Below, piece after piece: positions 43,210 through 52,649 of a stretch of 64,000 nucleotides of DNA. Location of the stretch: contig OX442320.1 in the NCBI GenBank assembly GCA_949358305.1, positions 2,172,501 to 2,236,500 on the forward strand, in the 5' to 3' direction. The notes under the pieces were generated by a model. That model did no database searches. It saw only the letters and a list, made by a program, of their open reading frames with translations, and was not told the DNA's origin. The stretch comes from Strigamia acuminata (taxonomy: Eukaryota; Arthropoda; Chilopoda; Geophilomorpha; Linotaeniidae). A program made the position numbers and the translations under genes. The stretch's first letter is position 1. Each line of letters starts with the position of its first letter.

Positions 43210-43663
43210 GGATTGGGGTGGCGACATCGACGACAGAAGATCGACCACAGGATATGTGTTCATTTTGGCCGGAAGCCCAATCTCGTGGGCATCCAAGAAG
43301 CAACATACCGTTGCACTTTCGACCATGGAGGCTGAGTACATGGCGGTATCGGAGGCAGCAAAGGAACTCCTGCACCTCAGAGGACTTCTAATTGAGTTGG
43401 GCTGCCAAACAATGCAACGGGAAGCAACTGACGTCTTTTGTGACAACCAGGCCGCCATTTGCTTCTCACAAGATCATTCGAGCTATCATAATAGCAAGCA
43501 CATCGATATGCGCTTTCACTTCGCCAAAGAAGTCGTAGAAGATAAGAAAATGAGTCTCCACTACCTGCCAACCACTCAAATGGCAGCAGATGTCTTCACC
43601 AAAGGACTCTACAGGCCAAAGCATGAAGATTGTTTAAAAATGTTAAACTTATTTTTAAGTTAA
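43210..43663 (+). CDS. copia RNase H, 3' part of the interrupted polyprotein
   Basis: Resumes the host copia frame immediately after the nested element. It has [33 protein letters not shown] and DNQAAI, followed by [12 protein letters not shown] and a stop at 43663. These are the conserved RNase H motifs of copia. It has no start of its own and is separated from the 5' part by 4970 bp, so the polyprotein cannot be made whole from this copy. Confidence 0.93.
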
Positions 43664-43707
43664 TTTTTTATTTTTATGTAACCACCATCATTTGTGATGA
43701 GAAGGAG

Positions 43708-43888
43708 TGTTGGAATGTTTCATACGTCATCCCAACATGATGTTTTGTATTGGACCACCCACTGGTCACTCCCCTTTCCCCTTCACCCCTTCACTTCCTG
43801 TCCTACTAGAATAAACGCTAGTCGCAGCACAAGTTGCTCTGCGACCTAAAATATATATATCTACATAAATCTAACTCATCCACCATCA
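43708..43888 (+). repeat. 3' LTR of the host copia
   Basis: 181 bp, identical by eye to 34139-34319. Confidence 0.95.
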
Positions 43889-44058
43889 AAAACCAATTTT
43901 AACCTAAAATTCAATTTTTTACTCAATAAAACCAATTTTAACCTAAAATTTAATTTTTTACTCAATAAAACCAATTTTTAACCTATAATTCAATTTATCG
44001 CAGAAAACACCAAAAAGAATTGACTTTTTTCCAAAAAGAATTGACTTTTTTCCAAATA
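43889..44058. repeat. continuation of the 21-bp array and GAATTGACTTTTTTCCAAAAA repeats
   Basis: The AAAACCAATTTT unit array resumes after the copia, then changes to another tandem unit (AAAAAGAATTGACTTTTTTCC) that runs into the gap. Confidence 0.9.
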
Positions 44059-44258
44059 NNNNNNNNNNNNNNNNNNNNNNNNNNNNNNNNNNNNNNNNNN
44101 NNNNNNNNNNNNNNNNNNNNNNNNNNNNNNNNNNNNNNNNNNNNNNNNNNNNNNNNNNNNNNNNNNNNNNNNNNNNNNNNNNNNNNNNNNNNNNNNNNNN
44201 NNNNNNNNNNNNNNNNNNNNNNNNNNNNNNNNNNNNNNNNNNNNNNNNNNNNNNNNNN
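44059..44258. other. assembly gap (200 N)
   Basis: Exactly 200 N inside the tandem repeat. The true array length is unknown. Confidence 1.
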
Positions 44259-44469
44259 AAAAACAATTTTCAGCAAAAAATCCAATTTATCTCCAAATTT
44301 TGTTCATTTTCCTTCGTTCTGAATGCTTTTTCTTGTAAACTTTTCTCGAAATTTCTTCAATTAACCGTTAAAATCGATCATAATCGAGCACAAATAATAA
44401 TAAACGTACAACTTTTTCATTTTGTTTCCATTTATTTCTTGTTTTTACTCCGAAGTACTCACGTTTTAT

Positions 44470-44613
44470 AAAAAATATCGATACTCATCGATGTTTATCG
44501 ATAAACTTTGAAATATCGGCGCAAAGCAGGCATTATCTCATCCGGTGTTTACTCCAACGTCCACATTCCTATCCTGAGTTTCCGAGTTGTAAGGATCTAA
44601 ACAGGCTAAACAG
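44470..44613 (+). promoter_or_regulatory. promoter and noncoding first exon of the zinc-finger gene
   Basis: ATCGATACTCATCGATGTTTATCGAT words (about 44478-44505) resemble DRE (TATCGATA) core-promoter elements. They are followed by TCATCCGGTGTTTACTCCAA and a probable noncoding exon ending ACAG|GTATGT at 44613. The same block recurs at 46618-46830 before the truncated copy. Confidence 0.6.
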
Positions 44614-44935
44614 GTATGTTTGGTCAGGGCTCAGGTCTCCTATATTTACACAATATCATTATTTCTTAATAATGACATCAAACAGCATCAGAATGTGTCC
44701 TTTAATGTACAATCACGGTCATACAAATTGACAACTTTTCCATATGCCTAGCATGGGAAAAGGCGACAATTTTAATGACCGGGATTGTACGTGGCAATGG
44801 AAAAATGGCCTTTTTAGGCACCCACAGTTTAAAATGCCGTTTTGTAAAATAACCTTCTTTAAATGCATGTGGTCGTTCATAATTTCAGGTGCACTCATCA
44901 ACTTGCGAAATCACAGCTCAGGAAAAGCACACAGA

Positions 44936-45892
44936 ATGAACCAGACGGGCGAAAAGCCATTCGACTGCCATCTTTGCAGCAAATCATACAAGACCAGCCA
45001 GGGATTAAAACGCCACGTGGCAACGCACGCAGGTAAACCCTCAAAAACCGACAAGCCCGAGCACAGTTGCAACTTATGCGAATACAAAACCAGAGTCGTG
45101 TCAAATTTGGCTAACCACATGATGAGTCACACCGGCGAAAGACCATTCCAATGCGAAACATGCCAGTCTTCATTCAAACAAAAGCGACAACTAATGCGTC
45201 ATTTGACAACTCATACGAGCGAAAAACCTTTCAAATGCCATCTCTGTTCTTATTGTACGAACATTCCTCAAAATTTGAACACACATCTTCGGACTCACAG
45301 CGAGGAAAAACCGTTCAAATGTCACCTCTGTGCTTTCTCCTGCAAACAATCCAGCGGTTTGAGAGAGCACGTGGCAAGACACGCCGGGAAAAAACCGTTC
45401 AAATGCAATTTTTGTTCTAAATTCTATCCCTCCAACGGTAAGTTGAAGCAACACTTGGTGACTCACGACAGCGACAAGCCTTTCAAATGCGACGAGTGTT
45501 CTTACACATGTAATCGAAGCGACAACTTGAAGCGGCATTCGATCGTTCATTCGGTGGAAAAACCTTTCAAATGCCGTTTGTGTTCTTATTCCTGCAAGCG
45601 CAGATTGGAGTTGACGATTCACATGAGGGGTCACACTGGAGAAAAACCATTTAAGTGTCATTTGTGTTCCTATTGCACCACCCAGCCATGGAACTTAAAA
45701 TCTCATTTATTGACTCATACCGGAGAAAAACCATACAAGTGTCATTTGTGTTCCTATTGCTCCACCAAGCATTGGAGCTTAAAATCTCATTTACTCACTC
45801 ATACTGGAGAAAAACCATTCGAGTGTCATTTGTGTTCTCGTTCTTTCGCGCATGGCTACAAATTAAAAGCACATGTGAAAAAGTGTTCCTAA
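44936..45892 (+). CDS. C2H2 zinc-finger protein, 11 fingers
   Basis: The open frame extends upstream, but the probable start is the Met at 44936, just after an acceptor (ATTTCAG at 44888) of a spliced 5' leader; this gives 318 residues. Eleven tandem C2H2 fingers with TGEKPF-type linkers fill the protein, many of the form FKCHLCSY. The last has Cys in place of the final His (HVKKC). Fingers 9 and 10 are near duplicates. There is no KRAB, BTB or ZAD domain, so it is a fingers-only, presumably nuclear DNA-binding protein of unknown target. It could also start slightly upstream if the intron is retained. A partial tandem copy lies at 47.15-47.57 kb. Confidence 0.85.
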   Translation: MNQTGEKPFDCHLCSKSYKTSQGLKRHVATHAGKPSKTDKPEHSCNLCEYKTRVVSNLANHMMSHTGERPFQCETCQSSFKQKRQLMRHLTTHTSEKPFKCHLCSYCTNIPQNLNTHLRTHSEEKPFKCHLCAFSCKQSSGLREHVARHAGKKPFKCNFCSKFYPSNGKLKQHLVTHDSDKPFKCDECSYTCNRSDNLKRHSIVHSVEKPFKCRLCSYSCKRRLELTIHMRGHTGEKPFKCHLCSYCTTQPWNLKSHLLTHTGEKPYKCHLCSYCSTKHWSLKSHLLTHTGEKPFECHLCSRSFAHGYKLKAHVKKCS

Positions 45893-46600
45893 CATTTTCA
45901 TTTTGAAAATCTTGGCAATATATATTCTTGTAATCGAGCATTATAAACACAAATAAAACCCTTCTCAGGGACCATTTTCATGCATTAATTAAATTATTGG
46001 GAATTTTTTCAGTAGAATGGAGGTGTTTGGTCCTCTACGTGTAAAATCTGAAAATTCTACGAAATCTGTATCGCAGCCAACTTGGTAATTAGAAAAATTC
46101 AACTTGTGAATTCTGTTTCTGTTTACAATTGCATCAAGCTGAAGACGATAAACACCAAGACAAACCACATACCGTAATTTAAAACAAAAACAATTTGAGT
46201 AAAAACTGAAAATTAAAATTAAATGGTTCCGCTTTTTACCATTTTTATTTAAATTCATCAGCTTTACCGCCGAAAATTTAAAACACCGAATTTGTACACA
46301 AAATTTGATTTATGGCTGATAACACTGAATATTTTACCCAAAAATTCGATTTCCAATTGGAAATCGAATTTAAATTAAAAAGTATATATATTTACCCATA
46401 AATCTAATTTATTCCTCTCAAATTCTTCAATTTTTCCTCTCCCAAATGATTTTTCCTGTCAGCTTTTCTCACAAGTTCTTCTATTCTCATTGATACAAAT
46501 AACGATTAAAATCGATCCTAATCCACTGAACCTTAAAACAAAACAAAAGAACAAAAAAAAATCCACGGTAATCATAATTCATAAATGAAAAAATAAATTC
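45893..46600. other. 3' flank of the zinc-finger gene, no gene
   Basis: A probable polyadenylation signal (AATAAA, about 45952) follows the stop. The rest is AT-rich intergenic sequence. Confidence 0.55.
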
Positions 46601-46617
46601 TACTTTTTGCCGTTTGT

Positions 46618-47572
46618 TATATCGATATATGGCTAAAGTATCGATGTTTATCGATTTATTTATCATAATATCGGCGGGAAGTTGACATTATCTCATCCGG
46701 TGTTTACTCCAACGTCCACATTCATTGGTCATTCCCACAGTATAGCTTCTTTCTACTGTGGTCATTCCGTGGGTGTTGCATTCACCACATTTGTTTCCGA
46801 GTTGTGAGCATCTAAACAGGTACGTTAGTGTTAAAAATAAAATAACTTTATTTGGTCAGGTATCACGGTTCAGGACTCTTATTTATGCAATTATTAATTT
46901 TGTTATTAATTTTGTAAACTTTGACAACAAGCAGCAACAAAAAAAACCTTTTTAGGTGCGCAAACAACTAAAACGGCCTATTTAGTTGTGCAAACATATG
47001 GAATTGACCTTGTTAGGCGCAGAAACATATAAAAAGGCCTTTTTGGGCACACTCACACATGTCAAGTACTTTTATTTAGAAATTTCATGTTTGGTGCCTC
47101 ACCCTGTATACTCTGTATTTATTATTTTGTACCGTATATTTTTTTTAAGTGCGAAATGAACCACACTGGAGAATGCCGTTCGAATGCCATCTTTGCACCA
47201 AAGAATACATGGGTATGCAGGCATTAAAACGCCACGTGTAAAAAAAAAACACCCCGGAGAAACCCCACGAATCAAAAGCACCAACAACCCCAGCACAATT
47301 GCAACTTATGCGAATACAAAACCAGAGTTGTGGCGAATTTGGCCAACCACATGATGAGCCACACCGGCGAAAGACCGTTCCATTGCGAATCGTGTCCGTC
47401 TACCTTCAAACGAAAGTATGACCTAATCCGTCATTTGAAAACTCTTAATGGAGAAAAAATATTAAAGTGCCATTTGTGTTCTCATTCTACCAACGTTCAT
47501 ACGGGCTTCAAGAATCATCTGAGGACCCACAGCGAGGAAAAACCATTCAAATGCCACCAGGTGTGCGCTTAA
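46618..47572 (+). pseudogene. truncated tandem copy of the zinc-finger gene
   Basis: The promoter block (ATCGATGTTTATCGAT, TCATCCGGTGTTTACTCCAA, noncoding exon ending ACAG|GTACGT near 46820) is duplicated from the gene at 44.5 kb. The finger region starts near 47155 but is frameshifted in finger 1 and has stop codons around 47240. From 47290 to 47572, fingers 2-4 are readable (HNCNLCEYKTRVV, FHCESCPSTFKRK, LKCHLCSHSTNVH), then the frame ends after FKCHQVCA. Fingers 5-11 are missing. One linker is altered (LNGEKI), which also points to decay. Confidence 0.85.
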
Positions 47573-48124
47573 CATTGTATTATTTCTAATTGCTGCTCCT
47601 TGTCCAGACTACTATTCAACGCCGACCCTAATTACAGAAGTGGCAAGGGAAATTCTACTAGAAGATCCATACTTCTTTACTGTGGCCCATTTTACATTTA
47701 CATTTACAATAATGTGTGGGCCCTAAAGGCCCCTAAATGCCTAGATTGTAACTATAATTGAATGGATTTTAGCTGAAACCGACGAACTTTTGTCACGGCC
47801 AGTAGAGTAGTGCTGTGGTTTTTTGCAGTATCATTACGCAGAGTCCCAGCTTAATTTCACCATTGAACTTGCCTAAACAACCACAGAAGTTTACACTACC
47901 TAAAATTTGTTCCAAATTTTTAAACTAAATAAAGTTTAAAAAAAATCAGTTCATTCAATCGTCTTTAGCATAAAAACCGTCTGTGACGCAACATCCATTG
48001 GGCAGCAAACGAACAAAAACCATTTAATAATTTCATTTCTCTAATCAAAAGTGTATTTTACAGCCAATCATGCATTTTTACACCAAATAAGTATATTTTA
48101 CACACAAAATCTGTGTATTTAAGG
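47573..48124. other. gene-free stretch
   Basis: AT-rich intergenic DNA; nothing recognised. Confidence 0.5.
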
Positions 48125-48127
48125 CCA

Positions 48128-48280
48128 TATTTCCGCAATTAAGAGCCGTGGCTCTAATTGCAAACTAAAAGTAGATTGGTAACAAACGTGACGTAATTTA
48201 TACTAAAATTCTAAAATTCATCAAATAATAGCCTGGAATCGAGGGCGACTCTTAATTGTGGAAATACCACAATACGGTAT
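48128..48280. mobile_element. small MITE-like inverted repeat
   Basis: ATATTTCCGCAATTAAGAGC at the left pairs with GACTCTTAATTGTGGAAATAC at the right, about 150 bp overall. Related words occur near 58255 (TTTAAGAGCTGTGGCTCTTA). No clear target duplication. Confidence 0.45.
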
Positions 48281-48399
48281 AAAAATTTTGAAATTTTTTT
48301 CCCCAATTTCACAAAAGTTTATAATATTTTCGACTTTTTCATTAAAATAATCGTCTAAATCTTTCCTAATGAAAAAAATAAATTTTTTTACCCAAAAAA

Positions 48400-49135
48400 A
48401 TTCGTGGCAGATAATTCATCTGAAATCAAGTTTTGGTCGATTTTTGAGGGAAAAAATCAAGGATTTTTGTCGCTTTAAGGAAAAATCAAGTGATTTTTGT
48501 CGATTTTCGAGGGAAAATCAATGATTTTTGTCGATTTTCGAGGAAAAATCAATGATTTTTGTCGATTTTCGAGGAAAAATCAATAATTTTTCTCGATTTT
48601 CGACGAAAAATTGATGTTTTTTGTTTATTCTTATGTCTTTCAAATACGGTTTAACATTAAAACCAACGTTTTTTGACTTTTCCTCGGCGAAAATCCATTT
48701 TATTCCAACTTTTTCTATCAAATTCTCGTTTCCAGTCGCGGAATTTGAATCCAGAACGACTAAAGCTGCCGATTCCGCAAGAATACTTGAAATGAAGCAA
48801 GAAATAAATTATTATGTGGTCAATTATATGAGGTTTGCTGTTTTTGTCATTGAAATTTACCTGATGAATAGCTAAATAAACACGGAATTTGCGCCACCAA
48901 AATACCCGATCACGTGATTTGATATTTTCAAAGGTTTTATAAATTCGGCTAAGCTTCCCATCATCGAATTTACTTCGTAATATGATACATAAATCGGTAA
49001 AATGCCGTCATCGGGCTATTTACGATGTTTTCTGCACGATTCGAGAATTTTCGAGTTCAATTCAAATTTACTACCTTTGGAAACCATGTTTGTTTTGTTT
49101 TTCAATTCTACCGCTGCGTGGCTAAACATCGATTT
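48400..49135 (-). pseudogene. duplicated 5' end of AASDH, inactivated
   Basis: Corresponds to 32345-33075 of the functional gene. It includes the intron 2 minisatellite (48430-48600), exon 2 (about 48783-48640; IEKVGIKWIFAEEKSKNV) and exon 1 (about 49087-48858). Exon 1 has an in-frame stop after SCRKHRK, a deletion of several codons, and a second stop where the functional gene reads ISLF (TCG to TAG). Nothing corresponding to exons 3-14 is present. It lies head-to-head with the CHCHD2-type gene, only about 200-250 bp away. Confidence 0.92.
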
Positions 49136-49333
49136 GATACGAATATCGATACGAGTCATCGATACCAGTAGAGTAATAGTATTTGATGCAATTTGCAAAA
49201 CTCGATTTAGGATATAACTCGATAAACGTTTAATCGATATTATTTCCTTTTGTCCGATTACAGCAGCCTCGAACAACAAGTATTTATACGTCTGCCAATT
49301 CCACTGGTTTTTAAATTATCTCTACGCTTAAAC
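49136..49333. promoter_or_regulatory. promoter region between the AASDH pseudogene and the CHCHD2-type gene
   Basis: Contains AATATCGATACG, TCATCGATACC and TAATCGATATTA, close to the DRE core-promoter consensus TATCGATA. The interval is short and divergent, so it may once have driven both genes. It is missing from the functional AASDH locus at 33 kb. Confidence 0.55.
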
Positions 49334-50069
49334 ATGCCACGACGAGGAAGAACCATGGGACGGTCAAGATCGCCATCACCCGCAGCGCCTAACCGGTAAA
49401 ATGGTCGATTTCTATATATATTTTTGGTCAAGGTTTAGGCCTATCCTTTTATAAAAAGATTAAAAAATCATAAAAATTCAAATAAGAATTTATTTATTTA
49501 TTTTTAACAGAGAATTATATAAATATTTTGATTTTTTAGATCCTACCATGCTGTATCACGTCCACGACCGCCCGTATCGAATCTTCCAGCTCGAGCGCCG
49601 CAGTCTCCACCGCCTGCTTTAGCCCAAAACCAAGGAAAACAACCAGGAATGTTTGCACAAATGGCTACCACGGCTGCAGGAGTGGCTGTGGGCTCTGCAG
49701 TGGTGAATAAAATAATTATTTGCCAAATTTTTAGGCAATTTTTTAAGCATTTTTCATATTTTTTACGTCTTTTTTAGGGTCATACGCTCGGAGCAGCTAT
49801 GTCCGGGGGTAGAGGTGGATACGAGGAACCTGCAGCCGTTGGAGAATCAAGTTATTACAGCGAACCAGTTGAGCAACAAGGCGGTGCTTGCGCGTTTGAA
49901 ATTCGACAATTTTTGGAATGTGCGCAGACTCAGCACGATTTGAGTTTGTGCGAAGGATTCAATGAAGCTGTTCGTCAGTGTAAATTGAACAGTGGTAAAT
50001 AAATTGTCAAAATATGCTATTTTTTTTAGTAATAATATTTTTTATATATATTTGTTAGGTTTGGCTTGA
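49334..50069 (+). CDS. CHCHD2: CHCHD2/CHCHD10-type mitochondrial CHCH-domain protein
   Basis: Four exons: 49334-49395, 49540-49702, 49778-49994 and 50059-50069, total 453 nt, 150 residues (human CHCHD2 is 151). The N-terminus is Arg/Ser/Pro-rich ([19 protein letters not shown]), like a mitochondrial presequence. The middle has the conserved hydrophobic stretch ([26 protein letters not shown]). The C-terminus is a twin CX9C domain ([11 protein letters not shown] and [11 protein letters not shown]), which folds with two disulfides in the intermembrane space. The last exon adds GLA and a stop, as in CHCHD2. If intron 3 is retained the protein ends GK instead. Family members associate with MICOS and respiratory-chain regulation. 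A polyadenylation signal is near 50153. Confidence 0.93.
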
Positions 50070-50457
50070 GATACGAATTTGACCACGACTGCTTTTGCAC
50101 ATTCCTGACTTGTTATTGCGTTGTTTTTCATTTTTGCATATGAAAATCTGTTGAATAAATCACTTTGATTGAAAATATAGTGAATCTTCTCTTATTTCGA
50201 CAATTTTTAAGTATTTTTCAACGAAAACACCTCAGTTCAAATTCCAGTATAGTTTTATAAGCCGGAAGTATCGTGCTAAACTCTGCTGGAATTCGTACCG
50301 GCACTATGTTTTGTAGGTAGCGCAGCCGGAGTCATTTTTAACTTAAATCAAATAAATTTCATTGGTTTTAAAAACAATGAATAATATATTTTCTCCCAGT
50401 ATTCCGCATTAGACGGACTAATTTAAAACAAATGCGAGAAAAGGAGTTTGACATCGC

Positions 50458-50570
50458 TTAGTCCAAAGATTTATTCGTCTACTAACGCGAACCTAAATAC
50501 AGAACAAATCCTTTCATCACACGTGCATTGGTGTTTCCGGTTCAAGCGTGTGATGAAGACCTGAACCTCG
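50458..50570. repeat. duplicate of the AASDH upstream segment
   Basis: Same sequence as 33098-33210; it marks the far border of the duplicated locus. See the AASDH/CHCHD2 finding. Confidence 0.9.
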
Positions 50571-50725
50571 TCGGCGATCCAGAAATACCTCTAGAAATAG
50601 CCACTGCTGGATAATCCGCGATCAACTCGAGCGAATAACTCTAATTCCGGTCATCTTTGTCCACAATTAACTGCCAAAACCGAACATTACGACCTCTACA
50701 GACCAACCACTGACGCCGCTCCATC

Positions 50726-50738
50726 ATGGAAGATTTAG
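50726..50738 (+). CDS. possible first coding exon (MEDLG...) of an unidentified gene
   Basis: ATGGAAGATTTAG followed by the perfect donor GTAAGT, preceded by a GC-richer leader (ACCACTGACGCCGCTCC). It encodes MEDL plus one base (phase 1). The rest of the gene cannot be traced. A second candidate first exon with the same phase is at 55632. Confidence 0.4.
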
Positions 50739-50789
50739 GTAAGTCGCCCTCCGTCTTATTCACCTTGACCACTCACTCGGTCGAAAAGC

Positions 50790-51900
50790 AGAAAAGCAAA
50801 TTTTTTAGGTCGGAATATTTTTATTTTTAACTAAAATCCTTCTAAAAGAGACGAGCGATGTTTGAAAATTGTTTGACGAACGCCGTTGACTCATTTCTTA
50901 GATTAACGAAATTAAATTGAGTCATAGAGGAGAGGTATAGAAGGTTTAAGACAATTTATTCTCTCACTTCCGGTGAGGAATTACGTCATTGAAGCAGTTA
51001 GGAGATGAATTTGTTGGCGACCTTGGCACTACAAGTGTAAACTTTTTTGGCGGTGTTGACACGAATCATGTTTAATTTTGTTCTGGATGGTCACATGCTT
51101 TTCTTTTGTCCAATTGTCTCGAAATAGAAAGTAATAAACATAAGTATGTTTATTATTAATGATAAATAAGACGGGTCATTGGCCACGAATTTGAGACCAA
51201 GAGGTTATCGTTTGTGATTGGTGCGCAGCGACATCGCGCGGTAAAAATGTGAGTTATTTATCGTGTTCCGTATAGATATTCGATGATTTGGTTTTGTCGC
51301 GATATCACGTGGATAAATATTTCACGCTGGTTTGTCCTCGATTTATCTCGAATGTTTGTGTTGTTGGAAGGGATTTGGGGCTAAAGAAAGGACAAGGACG
51401 TTGTTTTACGAGTGAATTAAATTTGGAGTGGAAAGTTGGCATTTTTCCTTTGCTAAGTATCGACTAGGTCAAGGTTCGATCCTGTCATAAAATAGATAGA
51501 TTGAGGGGGCCGACATTACAAATCAAATAACGAGATTTGCTACTTGTTAATTCTAGTTTTGAAACGAGATTTGCAGAATATTTGCTGGATTTGAAGTTGA
51601 TTTACTAGATTTTTCAGGATTTTTGGTTTTACTGGATTTGGCAGTTGAATTGTAGTATTTCTGGACAAAATTGAGTTAATGAATTAAGCGGGGATAATAA
51701 TTTGCTGGAATTTGTTGTGGTGCAAATTAAATTTTGGGATTAAGTTTGGATCTTTAGATCAAATTAGCGAGGTTTAATTTAATTTTGGAAAAATTCACTA
51801 GTTCAAAAAAAGTGTTTGTGTGGTGGCCAAATCGCGTTGAAAAAAAGAAAAAAGAAAATGTCGTTTGTTGTGGCTATAGAAATGTTTCGGGTTGAGATAA
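50790..51900. other. gene-free stretch
   Basis: Possibly first-intron sequence of the gene starting at 50726. No exon, repeat or hairpin recognised. Confidence 0.5.
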
Positions 51901-51924
51901 ACAGTTAATTTCTAGCTAAAAATT

Positions 51925-52200
51925 GGTGAAAATCAATCAAAAACCTGTGAAAATCAATCAAAAACCTGTGAAAATCAATGAAAACCCGTGAATATCAATG
52001 AAAAATCCGTGAAAATCAATTAAAAACCCGTGAAAATCAACTGAAATTTGGTTTAAATCATTAAAAATCTGTGAGAATCAACCGAAGTTTGGTTAAAATC
52101 ATTAAAAATCTGTGAGAATCAACCGAAGTTTGGTTAAAATCATTAAAAATCTGTGAGAATCAACCGAAGTTTGGTTAAAATCAATGGAAATTCAGTTAAA
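51925..52200. repeat. minisatellites: AAAATCAATGAAAACCCGTG and 40-bp units
   Basis: About 51925-52050 has about six degenerate units of about 21 bp (AAAACCTGTGAAAATCAATC). About 52035-52185 has three near-identical units of 40 bp (AAAATCTGTGAGAATCAACC + GAAGTTTGGTTAAAATCATT). Confidence 0.9.
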
Positions 52201-52459
52201 AAGCACATAAAAATCGGTGAAAACTTAAGAAATTTGCTAATTTCTAAAATAACTCTAAACAATCTTGAAAATCAGTAAGTGCATTCATAAAGTCATTTAA
52301 ACTTGTTTATATTATTAAACCAGTGTAAGTGTAAAATTTAACGTAAAAATCCGTGCAAAAAATAGTGAAACGAAATGTCTTACAATTCGCCTACAAAGAA
52401 ATGAAAATAAACCAAAATCTATAAAAATTTATCCAAAAATCAATGGAAATCAATCTACA

Positions 52460-52585
52460 GTCAATGAAAATGAACCAAAAGTGAATAAAACTGACCAAAA
52501 GTGAATAAAACTGACCAAAAGTGAATAAAACTGACCAAAAGTGAATAAAAGTTGACCAAAAGTGAATAAAAGTTGACCAAAACTC
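52460..52585. repeat. 20-bp minisatellite (AAAAGTGAATAAAACTGACC)
   Basis: About six tandem units; open frames across it are artefacts. Confidence 0.92.
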
Positions 52586-52649
52586 AAAATAAATCACCAA
52601 AGCTGCTTTCGAAAAGTCCATGATATTAAACAACATTTTTAAGCATGTG

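Larger units (their letters stand above)
34139..43888 (+). mobile_element. young Ty1/copia element, interrupted by a second copia
   Basis: LTRs of 181 bp at 34139-34319 and 43708-43888 appear identical, with TGTTGG...CA termini. A 5-bp target duplication AAAAC lies at 34134-34138 and 43889-43893 as read from the flanks. Right after the 5' LTR comes GGTTATGGGTCCAAC, the copia-type primer site that pairs with the internal half of initiator tRNA-Met. A purine tract (GATGAGAAGGAG) precedes the 3' LTR. Without the nested element the copy is about 4.8 kb. Confidence 0.97.

Noticed and set aside
43958-44322. Frames running through the N gap
   Set aside because: Contain undefined bases and flanking tandem repeat only.
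45191-45661. 156-codon antisense frame over the zinc-finger gene
   Set aside because: Shadow of the repetitive C2H2 coding sequence.
49994-50003. CHCHD2-type protein ending in SGK at 50002
   Set aside because: A GTAAAT donor at the same place and a downstream acceptor give the family-typical GLA ending, which fits better.
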